Part shown: piece by piece, positions 27,991 to 37,307 of the stretch
Layout of the letters: every line of letters starts with the position of its first letter
Numbering within the stretch: position 1 is the first letter of the stretch
Source: Paraburkholderia sp. BL9I2N2
Lineage (GTDB): Bacteria; Pseudomonadota; Gammaproteobacteria; Burkholderiales; Burkholderiaceae
DNA length: 64,000 bases
Assembly (NCBI RefSeq): GCF_004339745.1
Contig: NZ_SMGP01000004.1
Coordinates: 248,001 to 312,000, forward strand
Direction of reading: 5' to 3'
Translations under genes and position numbers: made by a program
The notes under the pieces: model-generated
The model's input: the letters and a program-made list of their open reading frames with translations, nothing else
Told to the model about the DNA's origin: nothing
The model's database searches: none

Positions 27991-28911
27991 TCAACCGTGC
28001 AGCGTTCGCTGTTGCACCACTTCGTCGATCAGGTCTGGCCGGTTCAACTGCTCGACCCACCATTGCAGCGCCTTGCCGCATTCGTTGTCGCGCCACGCCA
28101 GATAGAAATGCGTGACGTCGCGCATGCCGATCACTTCCTTTTGCACCAGTTCGCCCTGGCTCAGCGCCTCGACGGCGAGGCATTCTGGAATCGTGCCCGC
28201 TGCCAGGCCCTTGATCTGCGCGGCGAGTTTGGCTTCGAGCGTCGGCACCGTGAGCACTTCCTGATTGACGGCGAGCGCGATCGTGCGCGGCGCGAGTTTG
28301 CGTGACGTATCGCCGATCGCGACCGCGCGATGGCGCGCGACGACGTCCAGCGTGAGCGGTCCGGGTATCGACGCCAGCGGATGATCCGGCGCCACCACGA
28401 ACACATGCCGCAGCGAGCCGATCGGTTTCGCGATCAGATTGGGAATGGGCGGCGGATCGCCGGCCGCGCCGACGATCAGATCCGCGCGACGAGTGAGCAG
28501 CGCGTCCCACGAGCCGCCCAGCACTTCTTTCGACAGATGCAGCCGCGTGTCCAGCTTGAGCTTGTAGAACTCGCTGACGTGATGCCAGAGCAGATCGAAC
28601 GGAATGATCTCGTCGACGGCGATGTGCAGATCGGCCTCCCAGCCGTGCTGGATTCGCTTCGCCTTGAATTCGAGCGCTTCGGCCGCCTCCAGCAGACGGC
28701 GGCCTTCCTCGACGACCACACGCCCCGCGTGCGTCAGCGTGGCGCGCCGGCCGGTGCGGTCGAACAGCTTGACGCCGAGATCGAGTTCGAGTTTCTGAAC
28801 CAGATAACTCAGCGAGGACGGCACCTTGTGAAGCGTTTCGGCGGCGTTCGCAAACGTGCCGGTTCGATCGATTGCATCGAGCACCTGCAGGACTTCAAAA
28901 GATAGATTCAT
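27991..28911 (-). CDS. LysR-family transcriptional regulator, YhaJ-like
   Basis: 306 residues. The HTH (VLDAIDRTGTFANAAETLHKVPSSLSYLVQKLE region, residues 9-41) and later segments (VVAPDHPLASIPGPL; AIGDTSRKLAPRT; YLAWRDNECGKALQWW) closely follow the E. coli YhaJ/YhaJ-like pattern. YhaJ responds to aromatics and, in E. coli pathotypes, controls type III secretion genes. Start placed at 28911 (MNLSFEV). Its gene converges on the large regulator and lies next to the putative effector, so a link to type III gene control is possible but unproven. Confidence 0.88.
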   Translation of the reverse strand: MNLSFEVLQVLDAIDRTGTFANAAETLHKVPSSLSYLVQKLELDLGVKLFDRTGRRATLTHAGRVVVEEGRRLLEAAEALEFKAKRIQHGWEADLHIAVDEIIPFDLLWHHVSEFYKLKLDTRLHLSKEVLGGSWDALLTRRADLIVGAAGDPPPIPNLIAKPIGSLRHVFVVAPDHPLASIPGPLTLDVVARHRAVAIGDTSRKLAPRTIALAVNQEVLTVPTLEAKLAAQIKGLAAGTIPECLAVEALSQGELVQKEVIGMRDVTHFYLAWRDNECGKALQWWVEQLNRPDLIDEVVQQRTLHG

Positions 28912-29013
28912 GGAGAAGAGCCGGCTCTGTCGGATACGTTCAGCAGGATGTTCAGGATACTGGATTTCCTGAGCTCCGCAATGATCCGGCCGCACTCACC
29001 ACACGTCCCGCCT

Positions 29014-32000
29014 CTAACCGTCCAGCCGATCCACCAGCGCAAACGGAATACTCTCCGCAAACAGTTCGCGGTCGCCCGTCGCGCTGGTCTGCGTATTCAG
29101 CTGCAGCGCGAAATTGAAACCCGGGCTGCGCGTGCTGGTGGTGCGCTCCTTGACCTTCAGTTCGATCGGCATCCAGGAGGCCGGATCGTTGAGAATGCTG
29201 TCCGCCTTCGCGTCGATTTGCGCGTGCCCCGCGGCGGCCTCGGCGGGCGGCAACTGTTTCGACATTGCCGCCAGCATGTCCAGTTGCTTCGCCGCGCCGC
29301 GCTTGAGCCGGTAGCGGTGGAAGTAGGTCTGATTCGGCCGCCGGTTCGCCTTCACGTCGCCGAGATGGCGTTCGAGACGTTGCGCCGCGAGCGTGCGCGC
29401 GGGCGCTTGCTGCGGTTCGGGACGGCCGTTCAGCCGCGCGTCCTGGCGTTCGCCTTCCTGCTCGGCGAGCACCTGTTCCGTGAACAGATCGAGCCACTGG
29501 TCGCGGCTCGCGTCGAGCGCGCGCGTGTAGGTTTCAGCGCTGGAATACTCGGTGTCGAGCAGACACGCGCGATGCGTCAGTGCGCCGTCCTCGCGCACGA
29601 GTTGCACTTTGGCGAGGTGGCTGTCGTCGGCGAAGGTCATGGTCGCCGAGGGTGCGTCGAGCGAGACGAGGCCCACGCCCACACTCGACGCAGGCGCACC
29701 GACCGCTTTCGTGGCGCTGACGGTTCCGCTCAGCCGTCCGATCAGACGCGAGCCCGCGCCCACCCGATCCTGCTCGATCTGCATGCGGCCGCTTTGTTCA
29801 TTTGAATCGAGCGTCTGCTTCGCGGTCTTTTCATAGCCGATGCCGATGTTCGCGCCCGCGCGAAACGGCGAGCCGATCTTCGGCACGGTCACGGAGACGC
29901 CGGCATCGGCGGAACCGCCGCGCTTGACGGTGCGCGCCACCGAGTCGGTCCAGCTGATCGACACGTCGGGGTCGTCGAAATAATGGTCGGCGAGCCGGTT
30001 CCAGGTGCCGCGCGCGCCACCCGAATTTGCGCCGTGCGCCTCGGTCGTCTCGTCGAACACATGATCGATGATGCCTTCGAGTTTCGTGCGCATCGCGCTG
30101 TCGTCGTAGCCGGTGCCGTTCCGATTGACACGGCGCGCCACCCGCAGCGATACGCCGCTCGGCTCGGACAATTCCTGCGAATGCAGCACGGCCTGCGTGG
30201 TCAGCCCGGCGCGCAGCTGGGTCAAGCCGACGTCGACGTCGTAGCCCACCAGCACGCCGACGCCCGCATGCCGCAGCTGGGTTTTCGCGGTGCCGACGAA
30301 CATCTCGACGCCATGCGTGCCGCGGCTCAACTCGACCACGGCTTCACGGGTTTGCGACGCGCGCAGATCGACGCGCGGCGCGATCGGCACCGCGCCCGCA
30401 TGCAGCACCTTGCTCAGATTCGCCGAGAGCCCGCGCGTGCTGACGCCGATGCGGCGGCCATCGGTCAGGCGCAAGCGCGAACTCGACTGCAGATCATGCG
30501 CGACGTCCTTGAGCGTTTGCCGGACCGCGTCGGCGCTGTCGGCCTGGGCGGCCGGGGCGGGCGGGCGCGCCTGATCCTTCAGGGCCGACACCTGCGTCCA
30601 GAACGGCGAATCGGCGGGCACCCCGGCGACCTTGCCCCATGAAGCGAGCCGCTCCAGATTGAACGGTTGTTTCGCGATTGACCTGAACGGCTTGCTGCGC
30701 GCGAGCGTGTGCGGATCGGTGTTGGCCCAGCGCGTGGTTTCGGCGCGCAGGCGATCGAGCGTGGCGGGTGAGCCGACATCGCGCTGCTGCAACTCGGCGC
30801 ACATCTGCTGCGCGCGTTCGGTGACCTGGTGCAACTGATCGGCATCCATCCGGCCGTTCGGAAAGCCGCCCGACTCGAGCCACACATGCAAGGCCGCGAG
30901 TTCGGCAATCGACTGCTCCGGACGCGCGTGCGAAAGCGCGGCGGCGGCGCGCATTTCCGGACGCTCGCGCAGCGGCTCCAGCGCCCCGCGCATGGCCTCG
31001 TCGAGTTTGCCTTGTTCGGCGCCGATCGTTTTGCGCGGCACGCCCTGGGTGCCGAAGCGCAGCGCCGAGAGCGGCGAGCTGCGTTTGCCGGCGAGGCGCG
31101 GCAGGAAACTCTTCCAGCGGTTTTCGCCGACCCGGTCGATGGTCTTCGCGGAGAACTTGTTCAAACGCTCGCGGGCTTGCGACAGGTCGCTGCCGCGTCC
31201 GTCCTCGCGGAAGTTCTGACGCCACGCGAAGAACGCGCCTTTCTGATCGGCGCTCAGTGCCGCGCGTCCTTGCGTGGTCAGTGTCGAGGCGGCGTCGTAG
31301 GCTTGCCAGGCGAGCGGCGTTTCATTGAGCGGCGTGCCTGCTGCCGGTGCCGCGCGCGCGGCGACGGCGGCGGGCGCGGGGTCCTGCGCCGGCCCTGCGC
31401 CGTGGAGCGGCGGATCGAGCGCATCGGCGGCTTGCAGCATCATGCGTTGCGCGAGTTGCGTCGACACATCGCCGGGGGCGGGTTGGCCGTGATGGCGCAA
31501 TTGGCTGAGCGCTTCGAAACCGGCGTCGGTGCGCGCGAGCGTGCGGGCCACTTGCCAGGCGCCGGCTTCGGCGGGCGTGCTCGAGCGGGCGGTGTGCATC
31601 TGCGCGAAGTCGAGATGTTCGAGGGCGTCGAGCACGTGGTTGGCGCTGGGTGCGTCGCCGATCCTCGCGCCGTGCAACGCCTGGGCGACGAGCGAGCCCC
31701 GGCTGGTCGGCAAGGCCGCGTCGGGGCCGCCCAAAGCGGCCAGCCGATGCGAGAGTTCGGCCTGCGCGAGCAGATCGTGCGACGGACCGGGCAGTTGTTG
31801 GCGCACGTACTCGCTCAACGCGGCCTCGCCGGTCATGGCGTCGAGCGGGATCGCCGTCGATGCTTCGTTGCCGTGCTCCACCGCAAGCGTGGTGTTCGAA
31901 GTGGAAGAATCCGCGGCGCGCGCCGTTTTCCCCAGCGCCTGGCGGCTTTGCCGCTCGGTCTTGGCCAGCGCCGTTCCCGCCGCGTTCGACCCTGCTACCG

Positions 32001-32301
32001 GCTTCGCCGCATAACGCTCGCCGTCGGCGGTGAAATCGGCCGGCGCGAACGGCTTGCCGTGCTGACTGGTTTGCGACAAGGCGGTGCTGACGTCGAACTT
32101 GCTCGCCCGCAGCCGCGCGCCGGTCCGCGAGAGCGTGTTGCCGAGCCGGCCCAGCAGCGTGTCATCGACGAGCGGCCGGGCCTGCGGCGTGCCGGTGGGC
32201 GGCGTGGCGGGCGCACCGCCGGGCCGCTGCGCGGGCGCTTGCGCCGCTTCGGTGTCCGGCGTGTGGGGCAGGTGCGGCGGCAGGGCATGAATGTCGGACA
32301 T
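29014..32301 (-). CDS. Putative type III secreted effector, 1095 residues, family not recognised
   Basis: No enzyme motif or membrane helix recognised. The first ~120 residues are Ala/Pro/Thr/Gln-rich and disordered-looking, as in type III secretion signals. The middle is helical. Roughly residues 630-900 show alternating-polarity beta segments (VGVLVGYDVDVGLTQLRAGL; VSLRVARRVN; FRAGANIGIGYEK; SVGVGLVSLD) suggestive of a beta-barrel or beta-sandwich, as in AvrE/HopR-type effectors, but I cannot confirm homology. A perfect PIP box with a correctly spaced -10 precedes the start, so co-regulation with the secretion machinery is directly supported. Position at the edge of the hrp island also fits. 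Confidence 0.7.
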   Translation of the reverse strand: MSDIHALPPHLPHTPDTEAAQAPAQRPGGAPATPPTGTPQARPLVDDTLLGRLGNTLSRTGARLRASKFDVSTALSQTSQHGKPFAPADFTADGERYAAKPVAGSNAAGTALAKTERQSRQALGKTARAADSSTSNTTLAVEHGNEASTAIPLDAMTGEAALSEYVRQQLPGPSHDLLAQAELSHRLAALGGPDAALPTSRGSLVAQALHGARIGDAPSANHVLDALEHLDFAQMHTARSSTPAEAGAWQVARTLARTDAGFEALSQLRHHGQPAPGDVSTQLAQRMMLQAADALDPPLHGAGPAQDPAPAAVAARAAPAAGTPLNETPLAWQAYDAASTLTTQGRAALSADQKGAFFAWRQNFREDGRGSDLSQARERLNKFSAKTIDRVGENRWKSFLPRLAGKRSSPLSALRFGTQGVPRKTIGAEQGKLDEAMRGALEPLRERPEMRAAAALSHARPEQSIAELAALHVWLESGGFPNGRMDADQLHQVTERAQQMCAELQQRDVGSPATLDRLRAETTRWANTDPHTLARSKPFRSIAKQPFNLERLASWGKVAGVPADSPFWTQVSALKDQARPPAPAAQADSADAVRQTLKDVAHDLQSSSRLRLTDGRRIGVSTRGLSANLSKVLHAGAVPIAPRVDLRASQTREAVVELSRGTHGVEMFVGTAKTQLRHAGVGVLVGYDVDVGLTQLRAGLTTQAVLHSQELSEPSGVSLRVARRVNRNGTGYDDSAMRTKLEGIIDHVFDETTEAHGANSGGARGTWNRLADHYFDDPDVSISWTDSVARTVKRGGSADAGVSVTVPKIGSPFRAGANIGIGYEKTAKQTLDSNEQSGRMQIEQDRVGAGSRLIGRLSGTVSATKAVGAPASSVGVGLVSLDAPSATMTFADDSHLAKVQLVREDGALTHRACLLDTEYSSAETYTRALDASRDQWLDLFTEQVLAEQEGERQDARLNGRPEPQQAPARTLAAQRLERHLGDVKANRRPNQTYFHRYRLKRGAAKQLDMLAAMSKQLPPAEAAAGHAQIDAKADSILNDPASWMPIELKVKERTTSTRSPGFNFALQLNTQTSATGDRELFAESIPFALVDRLDG

Positions 32302-32335
32302 GGCGCGTGGCGTTCAACGAGCGGCAGTTGAACCC

Positions 32336-32396
32336 ACGGTATTAAGCGCGTGTGACACCCCCAGGCAGCGTGCGAAGCGAAGTCACCGCACGCGAA
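32336..32396 (-). promoter_or_regulatory. PIP box and -10 element for the 1095-residue putative effector
   Basis: On the minus strand: TTCGC-N15-TTCGC (complement of 32372-32396, perfect consensus), a 30-bp gap, then TACCGT (complement of 32336-32341), fitting YANNNT. The start codon is 35 bases further on. The box overlaps the 3' end of the neighbouring regulator gene. Binding of the HrpX/HrpB-type activator is inferred from the known consensus. Confidence 0.85.
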
Positions 32397-35300
32397 GCAG
32401 CCCCGCGGCGGCCGAAGCGTGCAGCGCTTCGAGATCGACGGTGATGCGCAGTTCGAGCCGGCGCGCGCCATGCTGACGCGCGCGCAGCAGCGCGTCGTCG
32501 AGCAACTCGCGCACCGTGCGCGGATCGTCGCCGGTGCGCAGGCGCAGCATGGCGTCCAGGCGCAGCAGCTCGGGCACGTACCAGAGCTCGCCGGTGCGCT
32601 CGCTGCGGCTCACGGCGTCGCGCAAGGTAGCGCCGAGCGACGCCGCGAGTTCCGGCTTGCCGTGCAGCGCAATGCGCGGCAGCAGCGTGGCGATGAACGC
32701 GATGTCGGGCACATAGATGCGCTCGCGCGCGATCCGCTTCAACGCGCCGGCAATCAGGCGCCACGCGGCTTCCTCGTCGCCGCGCCGGGCTTCGAGCCAA
32801 AGCTGGAAATCGAGCCCGAGGCGCAGCCAGCGTTTGACGCCTGCCGCACGCGCGCGCGTGACCAGCGCCGCGGCGCACGACTCGGTGAGCGCGATGTCGT
32901 CGTCGAGCGCGGCGAGCGCGCAGGCAAGACCGAGCGCGATGCAGCACGCGAGCGGTTCGCTCTCGTCGGCGGGGTCGCGGATCGTGACGCGCGGCGGCGT
33001 CGTCAGATGCGGTTCGCCGACCAGCCACAGCGCGACGGCATGAATCGCGCGCGCCACGAGATGCAGCGAGAGTCCATAACTGGTGGCCACCGCGTTGGCT
33101 TCGCGGCTCAGGTCTTCGTCGATGTCGTCGGCGGTGTCGTCGTTCAGGCCGACCACCGGCGCGAGCAAACGGATCGCGGTGTCGAATTCGCCCGCGTACG
33201 CCTTGACGATGCCCTCGATGCGCCGCGCGTTGATGCTCACGGCGGCACTCTGCGCGACCGGCGCGATCTCGCTGAATTCGTTCGCGAGGCGCCGGCATTG
33301 TTCGATCTCTCCGGCGTCGAGCGCGCACATTACGAGGCAGAAGAGCGCACGCAGGCGGTAGGGCGTGTCGGCGCAGATATTGGCGAGTTCATAGGTGCGC
33401 TGCCAGCTCTCGACGATCTCCGCCGACGCGCCGCGCCTGAGCATCAACGCACGCGCGAGCACGGCGCGCAGCCGCATTTCGTCGCGGATGCGCCGCATCG
33501 ACACGCTGTCCACCCGCGCCAGCACGGCACGCACCCAGCCGATGTATTCGTCGACGAGCGCGAGCGCCACCCAGATCGGCGCGGTGTTGTCGAGCAGCTC
33601 GATGCACAGCTCCACTTTGTCGACGGACACGGCCCATTCGAGCGCGGCGCGCAGCGCGTCGATGTCGTGGCGGCTGTGCGCGGTGGCTACGGCGACGCCC
33701 GCGCCGAAGCGGCGCGCCATGTCGCGCGCGACGAACTGCGCGTGATGCAGTTCGGCCTCGGCGCTTTCCCGATTGCGCTCCAGCGCGTCGAGCGCGAAGC
33801 GGCGCACGGCGGGCGGCAAGCGCAGCCGCAAGGCGCCGTCGCAGTCGACGGTATTCACGAGGCCCGCGTCCATCAGCGTATGGAGCTGGCGCTCCAGCAG
33901 ACGCGGCTCGGGCGGCCCGAAACCGTAGTCGCTGCCGAACGCGCCGAGCATTTCATAGGCGGCGTCGTGCGAGAACGCGGTGGCGAAAATGCCGAGCCGG
34001 CGCAGCATGGTGCGAGTGGGCGCTTCGAGCGCAGCGTACGAGAGATCGAGCATCACGTGCACGATCGCCGCGCGCGGCAGCACGATGCGGCGGCCGCCGC
34101 TGCGATACGTCATGACGGTGTCGAGTTCGCGCGCGAAGGCCACGATCGCCTCTTCCGGCGGCACGCCCGCGCGCACCTGGCCGGCAATGGTCGCGGCCGC
34201 CAGTTCGAGCGCGAACGGTACGCCGTCGACGCGCCGGCAGATCAGCGCCGCCGCCGCGAACGTGGCCGGCGCGATGCCGCTCACTTCCGGCAGCGGCGCG
34301 TGCAATGCGGCGGCCTTCACGCAGCGCGCGAGGCGGGAAAAAAGCAGCCGCAGCGCGTCGTAGTCGAGTGTGGCGGGCGTGCCGTCGATCTGCTCGGGCG
34401 GCACGCGCAACGCGGCCACCGGCACGGTGGTCTCGCCGCCAATGAAGAGCGGCGACTCGCAGGTGGCGATCACATGCAGGCCGCCCGTGTTGGCGACCAG
34501 CGTGTCGATCAGGCTGGCCGCCGCTTCGCTCAGATGATCGCAATGATCGACGATCAGCAGCATGCGGCGCTCGCCGATCTGCGCGGCCAGATTGGCGGCG
34601 CTGGCCAACTCGCTGGCCGGCTCCAGCCCGACGGCCGCGCCGATCGCGTTGGCCACGCGATCCGGTTGCGCGAGCGAGGCGAGCGCCGCGCAGAAGTCGC
34701 CGTCGGGAAAGTGCGGCGCGAGGTGGCTTGCGGCTTCGATCGCCAGGCGCGTTTTGCCGACGCCCGAGGCGCCCGTCAGCGTGACGATGCGGCGCGTGGG
34801 CACCAGCGCGAGCAATTCCGACAATTCCGCATGACGGCCGATGAACGGCGACGGATCGATGATCTGCGAACGCAGCGAGGTGACCGCGCTGGTCGGCATC
34901 AGCGCGGGGAACGCGGACACGGCCGGCGCGACCGCCGCGGCGAGATTCGATGCGCCGGCGACGGATGCGACCGCGGCGGACGGACTGTACGGCGCGCTGC
35001 TGAAGCGCGCGGTGCGGGTGGAGGCCGAACCGGACGCGCCGAACGCGGCGCTATAAGCGGACGCGGCAGTCGCAGCGGACAACGCGCGGGCCGGCGCGCC
35101 GAAGCGGAACCCGGCCGTGGTCAACGGACTCGCCGCCACCGTCGTGGCGAACGAGGTGGCCAGCGACGCGGCAATGCTGCCGGCGTTCGCCACCGCGAGA
35201 TCGAGCCCGGTGTCCGGCGTTTCGAGCACGCGGACCTCGCCCGCGAAACGGTAGCCGCGGCCGGCCACGGTGACGATCAGATCGCGGTCGCCGTCGAGCG

Positions 35301-35547
35301 CGCGGCGAATCGCGGAGATTTGCGCCTGCACCGTGTTCGCGTCGACATTGCTGCCCGGCCAGACGATTTCGCGCAACTCGGCGCTCGACACCACGCGGCC
35401 GCGTGCGTCGAGCAGCGCCGCGAGCATCGCGAACGGACGCGCGCCGAGTTCGATGACGGCGCCGTCGGAAATCAGCAGGCCCACGTCGCGCGCGAGCCAG
35501 AATCGCGAGAAAGCGATCACCTGACCAGTGAGCCGCGGTAGCGACAT
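32383..35547 (-). CDS. Large winged-helix/ATPase transcriptional regulator inside the hrp island
   Basis: 1054 residues. N-terminal OmpR-type winged helix (residues ~1-110, ending VTVAGRGYRFAGE), an Ala/Ser-rich linker (about 115-225), then a STAND-like ATPase (TLTGASGVGKTRLAIEA Walker A; RRMLLIVDHCDHL Walker B; VIATCESPL), then long helical repeats. Same architecture as the protein at 24948. GGAGA precedes the ATG at 35547. Known hrp loci have HrpG, HrpX/HrpB and HrpS-type regulators, not this class, so it may integrate an extra signal into type III expression or control the adjacent effector gene. Confidence 0.82.
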   Translation of the reverse strand: MSLPRLTGQVIAFSRFWLARDVGLLISDGAVIELGARPFAMLAALLDARGRVVSSAELREIVWPGSNVDANTVQAQISAIRRALDGDRDLIVTVAGRGYRFAGEVRVLETPDTGLDLAVANAGSIAASLATSFATTVAASPLTTAGFRFGAPARALSAATAASAYSAAFGASGSASTRTARFSSAPYSPSAAVASVAGASNLAAAVAPAVSAFPALMPTSAVTSLRSQIIDPSPFIGRHAELSELLALVPTRRIVTLTGASGVGKTRLAIEAASHLAPHFPDGDFCAALASLAQPDRVANAIGAAVGLEPASELASAANLAAQIGERRMLLIVDHCDHLSEAAASLIDTLVANTGGLHVIATCESPLFIGGETTVPVAALRVPPEQIDGTPATLDYDALRLLFSRLARCVKAAALHAPLPEVSGIAPATFAAAALICRRVDGVPFALELAAATIAGQVRAGVPPEEAIVAFARELDTVMTYRSGGRRIVLPRAAIVHVMLDLSYAALEAPTRTMLRRLGIFATAFSHDAAYEMLGAFGSDYGFGPPEPRLLERQLHTLMDAGLVNTVDCDGALRLRLPPAVRRFALDALERNRESAEAELHHAQFVARDMARRFGAGVAVATAHSRHDIDALRAALEWAVSVDKVELCIELLDNTAPIWVALALVDEYIGWVRAVLARVDSVSMRRIRDEMRLRAVLARALMLRRGASAEIVESWQRTYELANICADTPYRLRALFCLVMCALDAGEIEQCRRLANEFSEIAPVAQSAAVSINARRIEGIVKAYAGEFDTAIRLLAPVVGLNDDTADDIDEDLSREANAVATSYGLSLHLVARAIHAVALWLVGEPHLTTPPRVTIRDPADESEPLACCIALGLACALAALDDDIALTESCAAALVTRARAAGVKRWLRLGLDFQLWLEARRGDEEAAWRLIAGALKRIARERIYVPDIAFIATLLPRIALHGKPELAASLGATLRDAVSRSERTGELWYVPELLRLDAMLRLRTGDDPRTVRELLDDALLRARQHGARRLELRITVDLEALHASAAAGLLRVR

Positions 35548-35734
35548 GATGAATCTCCGGCGTAGTAGTGTTTCGGTCCACCGGCGAGGAATACTCGCGA
35601 GGCATGCATCACGAAATGCCCGCGCTGCGGCTATTCGTCAGACCAAAGTATTATCGCCCGAGAAGTGAACAATTGCCTGGACTGCGGACACTTCTTCAAT
35701 GCAGGGTGCGCCGTCGACGGTGAAAACGCTTGCT

Positions 35735-36358
35735 TCACGCGTCCGCGAGACTCCATTGCATGGTATTGCGCAACCACGCGACGCCTTCGCTGGCCGGTTC
35801 GGGCGGCACCGGTGCGGGACGCGTGAGCGCGTAGAGATAGCTGTCGGCGGCGGCGAGGCCACGGTTCGGACGCGGTTCGTGGTTCGTCAGGCGCGCTTCC
35901 TGTACGAAGCCGAGCCGCTCCATCGAACTGTGCGCGGCGCCATCCACGGCGCAGCACGCAAATACGCGGTACACGCCGGGCTGCTCGATCAGCCAGTCGA
36001 TCACTTCCTGCAAGGCCAGCACACCGGCCCGGCGCCGCCGCGCGCCGCCATGCCGGCTGATGATCACGCCGATCTCCACGCGCGGCAGCGTTGGCTTCAA
36101 TTCGATCAGCGCGGTCAGGCGGCCGGTCTCCCTGCATTCGAGCGTGTAGCGGATCAGGCTGCCGTCGTCCCAGCCGCGCCGCGCCTCGGCGATGAATTCC
36201 TCGGTCTGGCTCACGCCGGTGTGGCGCAGCACAGGCAGGTCGCGCATCGTGTCGGCGTCGCCCAGCATCTGGTCGAACAGGGCGGGAGCGTCGGCGGGGG
36301 TCAGGGGGCGTAGCCGCAGATACGGCGTGTCCAGAGTGTCGAGCGGAGTGAAACGCAT
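35735..36358 (-). CDS. GNAT-family N-acetyltransferase (RimJ/RimL type)
   Basis: 207 residues. It begins MRFTPLDTLDTPYLRLRPLTPADAPALFDQ, typical of RimL-like GNATs (given here as a region at residues 1-30). Then TALIELKPTLPRVEIGVIISR and the AHSSMERLGFVQEARL acetyl-CoA-fold end. The usual R/Q-x-x-G-x-G/A P-loop is replaced by a run of basic residues (RHGGARRRRAGV), so cofactor binding may be modified. It acts in the cytosol on an amine or protein N-terminus. Located inside the type III island, where an acetyltransferase could modify a secreted protein; that role is speculative. Confidence 0.8.
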   Translation of the reverse strand: MRFTPLDTLDTPYLRLRPLTPADAPALFDQMLGDADTMRDLPVLRHTGVSQTEEFIAEARRGWDDGSLIRYTLECRETGRLTALIELKPTLPRVEIGVIISRHGGARRRRAGVLALQEVIDWLIEQPGVYRVFACCAVDGAAHSSMERLGFVQEARLTNHEPRPNRGLAAADSYLYALTRPAPVPPEPASEGVAWLRNTMQWSLADA

Positions 36359-36543
36359 GAGTCGGATTCCGAGTGAGCGACAAACCCCGGCAGTGTGGCG
36401 CCGTCGCATGACCGGCGCACGACGCGCCGCGAATCGGCGTAAGGGCGCGCGAAGACCTGGCAGCGGGCCGGGCGGCTGGCCTCGGCCCGCCGCTGAACAC
36501 GCAAGTGCGGCAACTACGGCGTCGTGCTGCTGAGCGCTCGCGC

Positions 36544-36604
36544 TTCGTATCGGTGCACGCGAGTTCGCACGCCGGCAGCGAGTTTCGTACGCTGCTTGTA
36601 AGGT
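36544..36604 (+). promoter_or_regulatory. PIP box and -10 element for the 161-residue HrpE-like-tail protein
   Basis: TTCGT-N15-TTCGC (36544-36568), a 30-bp gap, then TAAGGT (36599-36604), matching YANNNT. It lies in a 323-base gap between the divergent GNAT and 161-residue genes, and only the rightward gene lies at the correct distance. Confidence 0.82.
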
Positions 36605-36681
36605 CGAGCAGGATGCCTGTTCGACGTCCTTGTCTTGTGCTTCGCGTTGACGGCGCACATTCACACCAGGAGCCCCGCACC

Positions 36682-37167
36682 ATGCCGAATTCCCCATCGA
36701 TCGGACGTTCGAGCAGTACGCTGCCGCTTTCCGACTCCAACGCCCCATCGTCGTCGTCGCCGGCGGACGGCGGCAAACCCGCCGGCGGCTTGCCGCACGC
36801 CGGTCCACAAGCCGACGACAAGCTGGGCGCACTGGCCGGCAACGGCAGCGGCGCCGCGGCGGGCAAGGGCGCGCGCGCATCGTTCGCGGCGAAGGTGCCG
36901 TCGCCGGCCACTTCGGCGACGACGACTGCGCCGGGCGCGGCTCAGTCGGCCGCTCAATCAGCCGCTGGCGGCGCGCCGGGGCGCGCCGGACGCCTCGGCG
37001 CTTTCTCGCAAGGCGCGGCGACACTCGCGAACGGCGCCACCGGTGTCGAAACGGCGGGCGTGAACGTGGTCGGCGGCCTGCTGCAACTGGAACAGGCCGC
37101 GGTCATGCAGCTCGCCGAATTGCTGAAGCAGGGCGCGCGCAACGTGGAAGAAGCATCGAAGGGATGA
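36682..37167 (+). CDS. Small Ala/Gly/Ser-rich PIP-regulated protein with HrpE-like C-terminus
   Basis: 161 residues, no signal peptide. The first ~110 residues are Ser/Pro/Ala/Gly-rich and disordered-looking, like harpins and type III secreted proteins. The C-terminal 27 residues (QLEQAAVMQLAELL... to ...NVEEASKG) align without gaps to the end of HrpE (12 of 27 identical). It is also controlled by a PIP box. A role as an accessory pilin, a pilus-binding harpin or a secreted protein using the needle-type C-terminal signal is plausible. I do not recognise a described family. CCAGGAGC precedes the ATG. Confidence 0.78.
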   Translation: MPNSPSIGRSSSTLPLSDSNAPSSSSPADGGKPAGGLPHAGPQADDKLGALAGNGSGAAAGKGARASFAAKVPSPATSATTTAPGAAQSAAQSAAGGAPGRAGRLGAFSQGAATLANGATGVETAGVNVVGGLLQLEQAAVMQLAELLKQGARNVEEASKG

Positions 37168-37179
37168 GGCGTGCAACGA

Positions 37180-37198
37180 GGTCCGCCAGGCGCGGACC
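37180..37198 (+). terminator. GC stem-loop after the 161-residue gene
   Basis: GGTCCGC (37180-37186), 5-base loop, GCGGACC (37192-37198), about 12 bases after the stop. No T-run, so only a weak terminator candidate. Confidence 0.35.
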
Positions 37199-37307
37199 CT
37201 CGAGCGAGTGTGTTGCGGGTGCAGTGCCTGCGTTGCTGGTGAGTGGCGTGGCTAGTTGCCCTTGTGATTACTCCGGCGTTGCTTGATCGGCCGCGCTCGG
37301 CGTTGCA

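Noticed and set aside
32419..35541. 1040-codon open frame on the plus strand
   Set aside because: It is exactly antisense to the winged-helix/ATPase gene. Its product is an Arg/Ala/His-rich string without domains, the usual shadow of GC-rich coding DNA.
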